Shown here: positions 62,127 to 64,000 of the stretch, piece after piece
Layout: each line of letters begins with the position of its first letter
Position numbering within the stretch: position 1 is the stretch's first letter
Assembly: GCA_964392665.1 (NCBI GenBank)
Contig: CAYMQB010000004.1
Coordinates: 1 to 64,000, forward strand
Length of the DNA: 64,000 nucleotides
Direction: 5' to 3'
Origin: CAYMQB01 sp964392665
Lineage (GTDB): Bacteria; Hydrothermota; E44-bin80
Translations under genes and position numbers: made by a program
The notes under the pieces: generated by a model
Databases searched by the model: none
What the model was told of the DNA's origin: nothing
What the model saw: the letters and a program-made list of their open reading frames with translations, nothing else

Positions 62127-62244
62127 ATTACCTTCTTATTTCTTTCCTTCCAAGTGAGTATGAAATTGCTTCTCATAAGCTAAGCAAAGAAGATACACTG
62201 GCAATGACAAATTTTCTATCTGTGTATATAATACTTTACAATTG
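62127..62244. repeat. REP of the ATTGC...GCAAT type
   Basis: GAAATTGCTTC (62161-62171) and GGCAATGACAAATT (62202-62215) form a repeat like 5081-5125. The rest is AT-rich. Confidence 0.6.
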
Positions 62245-63357
62245 TTACTGAAGTAGTTCCGCTCCACATTTTTCACAATACCAGCTGTCTTTGCTGTTCA
62301 CAAAACCACACTTTGGGCATACTAACCCCTCTTCATCCCCCTCTTCATTCCCCTCTTCAACTTCTCCTTCATCTTGCTCCGTCTCCGTTTCCTTACTGTC
62401 TTCTTCATAGCCTTCAAGTTTGCTGGTTTCTTCTCTTACAGCTTCACTTTCACTTATGATGTCGGATTCCAGACCTCCTCCCTTTTCTGTCTCTTGTTCC
62501 TTCTCAGGCTTGTCTGATTCTTTTAGCAAATCATCTAACGATTCTTCAAGACTGTCTTCAAGTGACTTCTCTTCCCCCTCTTCCGGGTTAAAGGCATTCT
62601 CAAGTTCTTTTTCCTGGATACCAACTTCCTCCGTTTTCTCTTCTTCCGGTTTTTCTTCTTCACTAACCTCTGTATCCTTTTCAGGTACTTCTTGCTCGGG
62701 AATATTTTCCTCTTCCTTTTCCTCCCCTTCCGTCTCCCCTTCCTCAGGTTCTTTCTCCTCTTTCTCAACCTCTGATATCTCCCCTTCGATAACCCCAGCT
62801 TCTTTTCCAATCTCCTGTTCGGGATCTGCCGTTAATTCCTCTTCCACATTTTCAACCGGTTCTTCATCGAAGGTCTCCTCGACTGCTTTCACTTCCGATT
62901 CCTCTTCCGACCCTTGAGCTTCTTCTTCCGGCTTTCCTTTTACCTGAACCAGAGCTTTCATAGATTCAAGTTCTGTTTCAAAGCCTCCCAATTTTCCATC
63001 AATCTCCTCCAGTCTTGCCTCTTCCTCCTCCATTGTTTTTTCGTAATCTCCTTCCTCAAACTCGCCAAGCTCAAACCTGAGCCTCAATTCCTCAATCTTA
63101 TCGGCACAGGCTTCTCTTTCAAATTTCAATCCTTCTTCCCCCTGTTCCAATTCCGAAATTTTCTCGCGCGCATAATCCACATTTTCTTCCACCTTCGAAT
63201 CAAGTTCCCTGAGCCTATTTTCATAATCAGTTTTTACCTTGTTATAAATATTCTCTTTTGTAGTAGGTTTTTTCTCTTCCAGTTTTTCGAGTTTCCTGAT
63301 TAAATCTTCACGTTTTTTTATTAGTTCGTTAAATTCGCTTTTGTTATTTTCGTCCAT
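62245..63357 (-). CDS. Glu-rich coiled-coil protein with C-terminal zinc ribbon
   Basis: I start at MDENNKSEFNELIKKREDLI, which has GGAGGG five bases before it. Residues 5-150 form a charged coiled coil (RKLEKLEEKKPTTKENIYNK). Residues 150-340 are an acidic, low-complexity linker with EE, EEKPEEEK and KE runs. The end is a zinc ribbon CPKCGFVNSKDSWYCEKCGA. No known enzyme fold is seen. A zinc-ribbon adaptor next to holA is common in these genomes only as an inference. The highly acidic middle could be a flexible tether. Confidence 0.72.
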   Translation of the reverse strand: MDENNKSEFNELIKKREDLIRKLEKLEEKKPTTKENIYNKVKTDYENRLRELDSKVEENVDYAREKISELEQGEEGLKFEREACADKIEELRLRFELGEFEEGDYEKTMEEEEARLEEIDGKLGGFETELESMKALVQVKGKPEEEAQGSEEESEVKAVEETFDEEPVENVEEELTADPEQEIGKEAGVIEGEISEVEKEEKEPEEGETEGEEKEEENIPEQEVPEKDTEVSEEEKPEEEKTEEVGIQEKELENAFNPEEGEEKSLEDSLEESLDDLLKESDKPEKEQETEKGGGLESDIISESEAVREETSKLEGYEEDSKETETEQDEGEVEEGNEEGDEEGLVCPKCGFVNSKDSWYCEKCGAELLQ

Positions 63358-63369
63358 CTTTCCCTCCAT

Positions 63370-64000
63370 TTAAGTGAGATTATATACAAGATTAGTTAAA
63401 ATGTTATCTAAATTTCCGCCACTTTTCGAACTTACTTCCGCATCATACAGGAATTCTAATCTTTTTTTTAATTCAATTTTGGAAAAATTCTTGAGGAAAT
63501 TTATCTCTTTTCCAAAATTGAAGTACATTACTCCCAGCTTCCTTGCAACATCTCGATTCAATAAATCCTTTTTTTGGTAATACAACATACCGGAAAGTCT
63601 GAGAAAAAATTGTCTCAGTATAGCGAGAATTTTTGCTGGTGCAACCCCCCATTCCAATAGATAACAAAGGATCGAGAGCGAATCCGTCAATTCTCTCCTT
63701 CCTACAGCTTCCTGAAGATCGAATACGGTCTTAACTTTATTGGATGTAAGGATAGCAATAGCATCTTCCCTCCGCAAGCTCTTTTTTTCACCTGCATATG
63801 TAATCATTTTTTCAATCTCGCCCGAGAGTGACATTTGATTATTACCCCCGAATTCTATTATGACCGAAACTGCATCCGGTTCTATAGTATATCCCATTTT
63901 ATTTGCATAATCTACGATCCACCTGTTTAAAGAATCAGCCCTAAGATTTCTTAAATTTAAGCTACAACAAAATTTCTTGATTTTCTCAAAAAACGCTAAT
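63370..64000 (-). CDS. holA: DNA polymerase III subunit delta, 5' part beyond the window
   Basis: The frame is open to the window edge. Visible residues include RADSLNRWIVDYANKMGYTI, EPDAVSVIIEFGGNNQMSLS, GEIEKMITYAGEKKSLRRED and AIAILTSNKVKTVFDLQEAV, then GRRELTDSLSILCYLLEWGV and the C-terminal helical domain. This is the typical delta clamp-loader C-terminal half. Incomplete at its 5' end. Confidence 0.9.
   Translation of the reverse strand, partial: LAFFEKIKKFCCSLNLRNLRADSLNRWIVDYANKMGYTIEPDAVSVIIEFGGNNQMSLSGEIEKMITYAGEKKSLRREDAIAILTSNKVKTVFDLQEAVGRRELTDSLSILCYLLEWGVAPAKILAILRQFFLRLSGMLYYQKKDLLNRDVARKLGVMYFNFGKEINFLKNFSKIELKKRLEFLYDAEVSSKSGGNLDNILTNLVYNLT

Noticed and set aside
62535..62810. 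Lys/Arg-rich frame on the minus strand
   Set aside because: Other frame of the acidic low-complexity linker; no start signal.
62420..62917. Ser-rich frame on the plus strand
   Set aside because: It is the reverse strand of the Glu-rich gene; GAA/GAG codons read as TTC/CTC and shifted frames give Ser.

Overview
The window looks like a chromosomal segment of an uncultured, AT-rich, diderm bacterium. Two large secreted proteins end in a Por-type (type IX secretion) C-terminal sorting domain, and there is an OmpA-type outer-membrane protein. This points to the FCB-like or candidate-phylum part of the tree (WOR-3/Stahlbacteria, Cloacimonadota or similar). That placement is inference; no rRNA or tRNA gene is visible. 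Every confident gene lies on the minus strand, so transcription runs from high to low coordinates.

Right end to left. (1) 64000-62245: 3' part of holA (DNA polymerase III delta) and a Glu-rich coiled-coil/zinc-ribbon protein. (2) 62126-49730: start of a surface-polysaccharide locus. It holds a BNR-repeat Por-tail protein, a NusG-family antiterminator with its own promoter, sulfate adenylyltransferase and APS kinase, an alkaline-phosphatase-superfamily enzyme, a GDP-sugar type dehydratase/reductase, and a second BNR Por-tail protein. (3) 49376-14252: a long block of glycosyltransferases (GT2, GT4, GT9 and GT39-like membrane enzymes), SAM methyltransferases, two Wzx-type flippases, a Wzy/O-antigen-ligase-like polymerase, a PIG-L deacetylase, a WbqC-like protein and a small DMT transporter, with a MazF/PemK toxin pair and a nucleotidyltransferase pair set among them. 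(4) 13693-5143: two paralogous beta-barrel proteins bracket a PHP tyrosine phosphatase, an SLBB protein, a Wzz/BY-kinase and a small ArsR-like regulator. (5) 4763-262: two AAA/DUF4143 ATPases and a nucleotide-sugar epimerase that has lost its NAD-binding motif.

Together these describe a Wzx/Wzy-type capsule or exopolysaccharide pathway: sugars are made and decorated, assembled on a lipid carrier, flipped and polymerised. Chain length and export are controlled by a BY-kinase/PHP-phosphatase pair. PAPS may be supplied for sulfation, although no sulfotransferase is seen here.

The most unusual feature is the space between operons. Nearly every non-coding gap is filled with degenerate short-period arrays (often 9 bp) or with small units whose flanks are fixed but whose hairpin stem sequence changes while staying self-complementary. 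One of the 9-bp arrays sits inside a coding sequence.

The best candidate for an undescribed system is at 28278-28580. It is a 303-bp unit made of inverted repeats and a single-domain GIY-YIG nuclease (with one frameshift), inserted in a four-helix-bundle (S23-family) gene. Precise removal restores that gene's frame exactly. Two 47-bp MITE-like derivatives with the same ends lie at 31-77 and 1614-1660.
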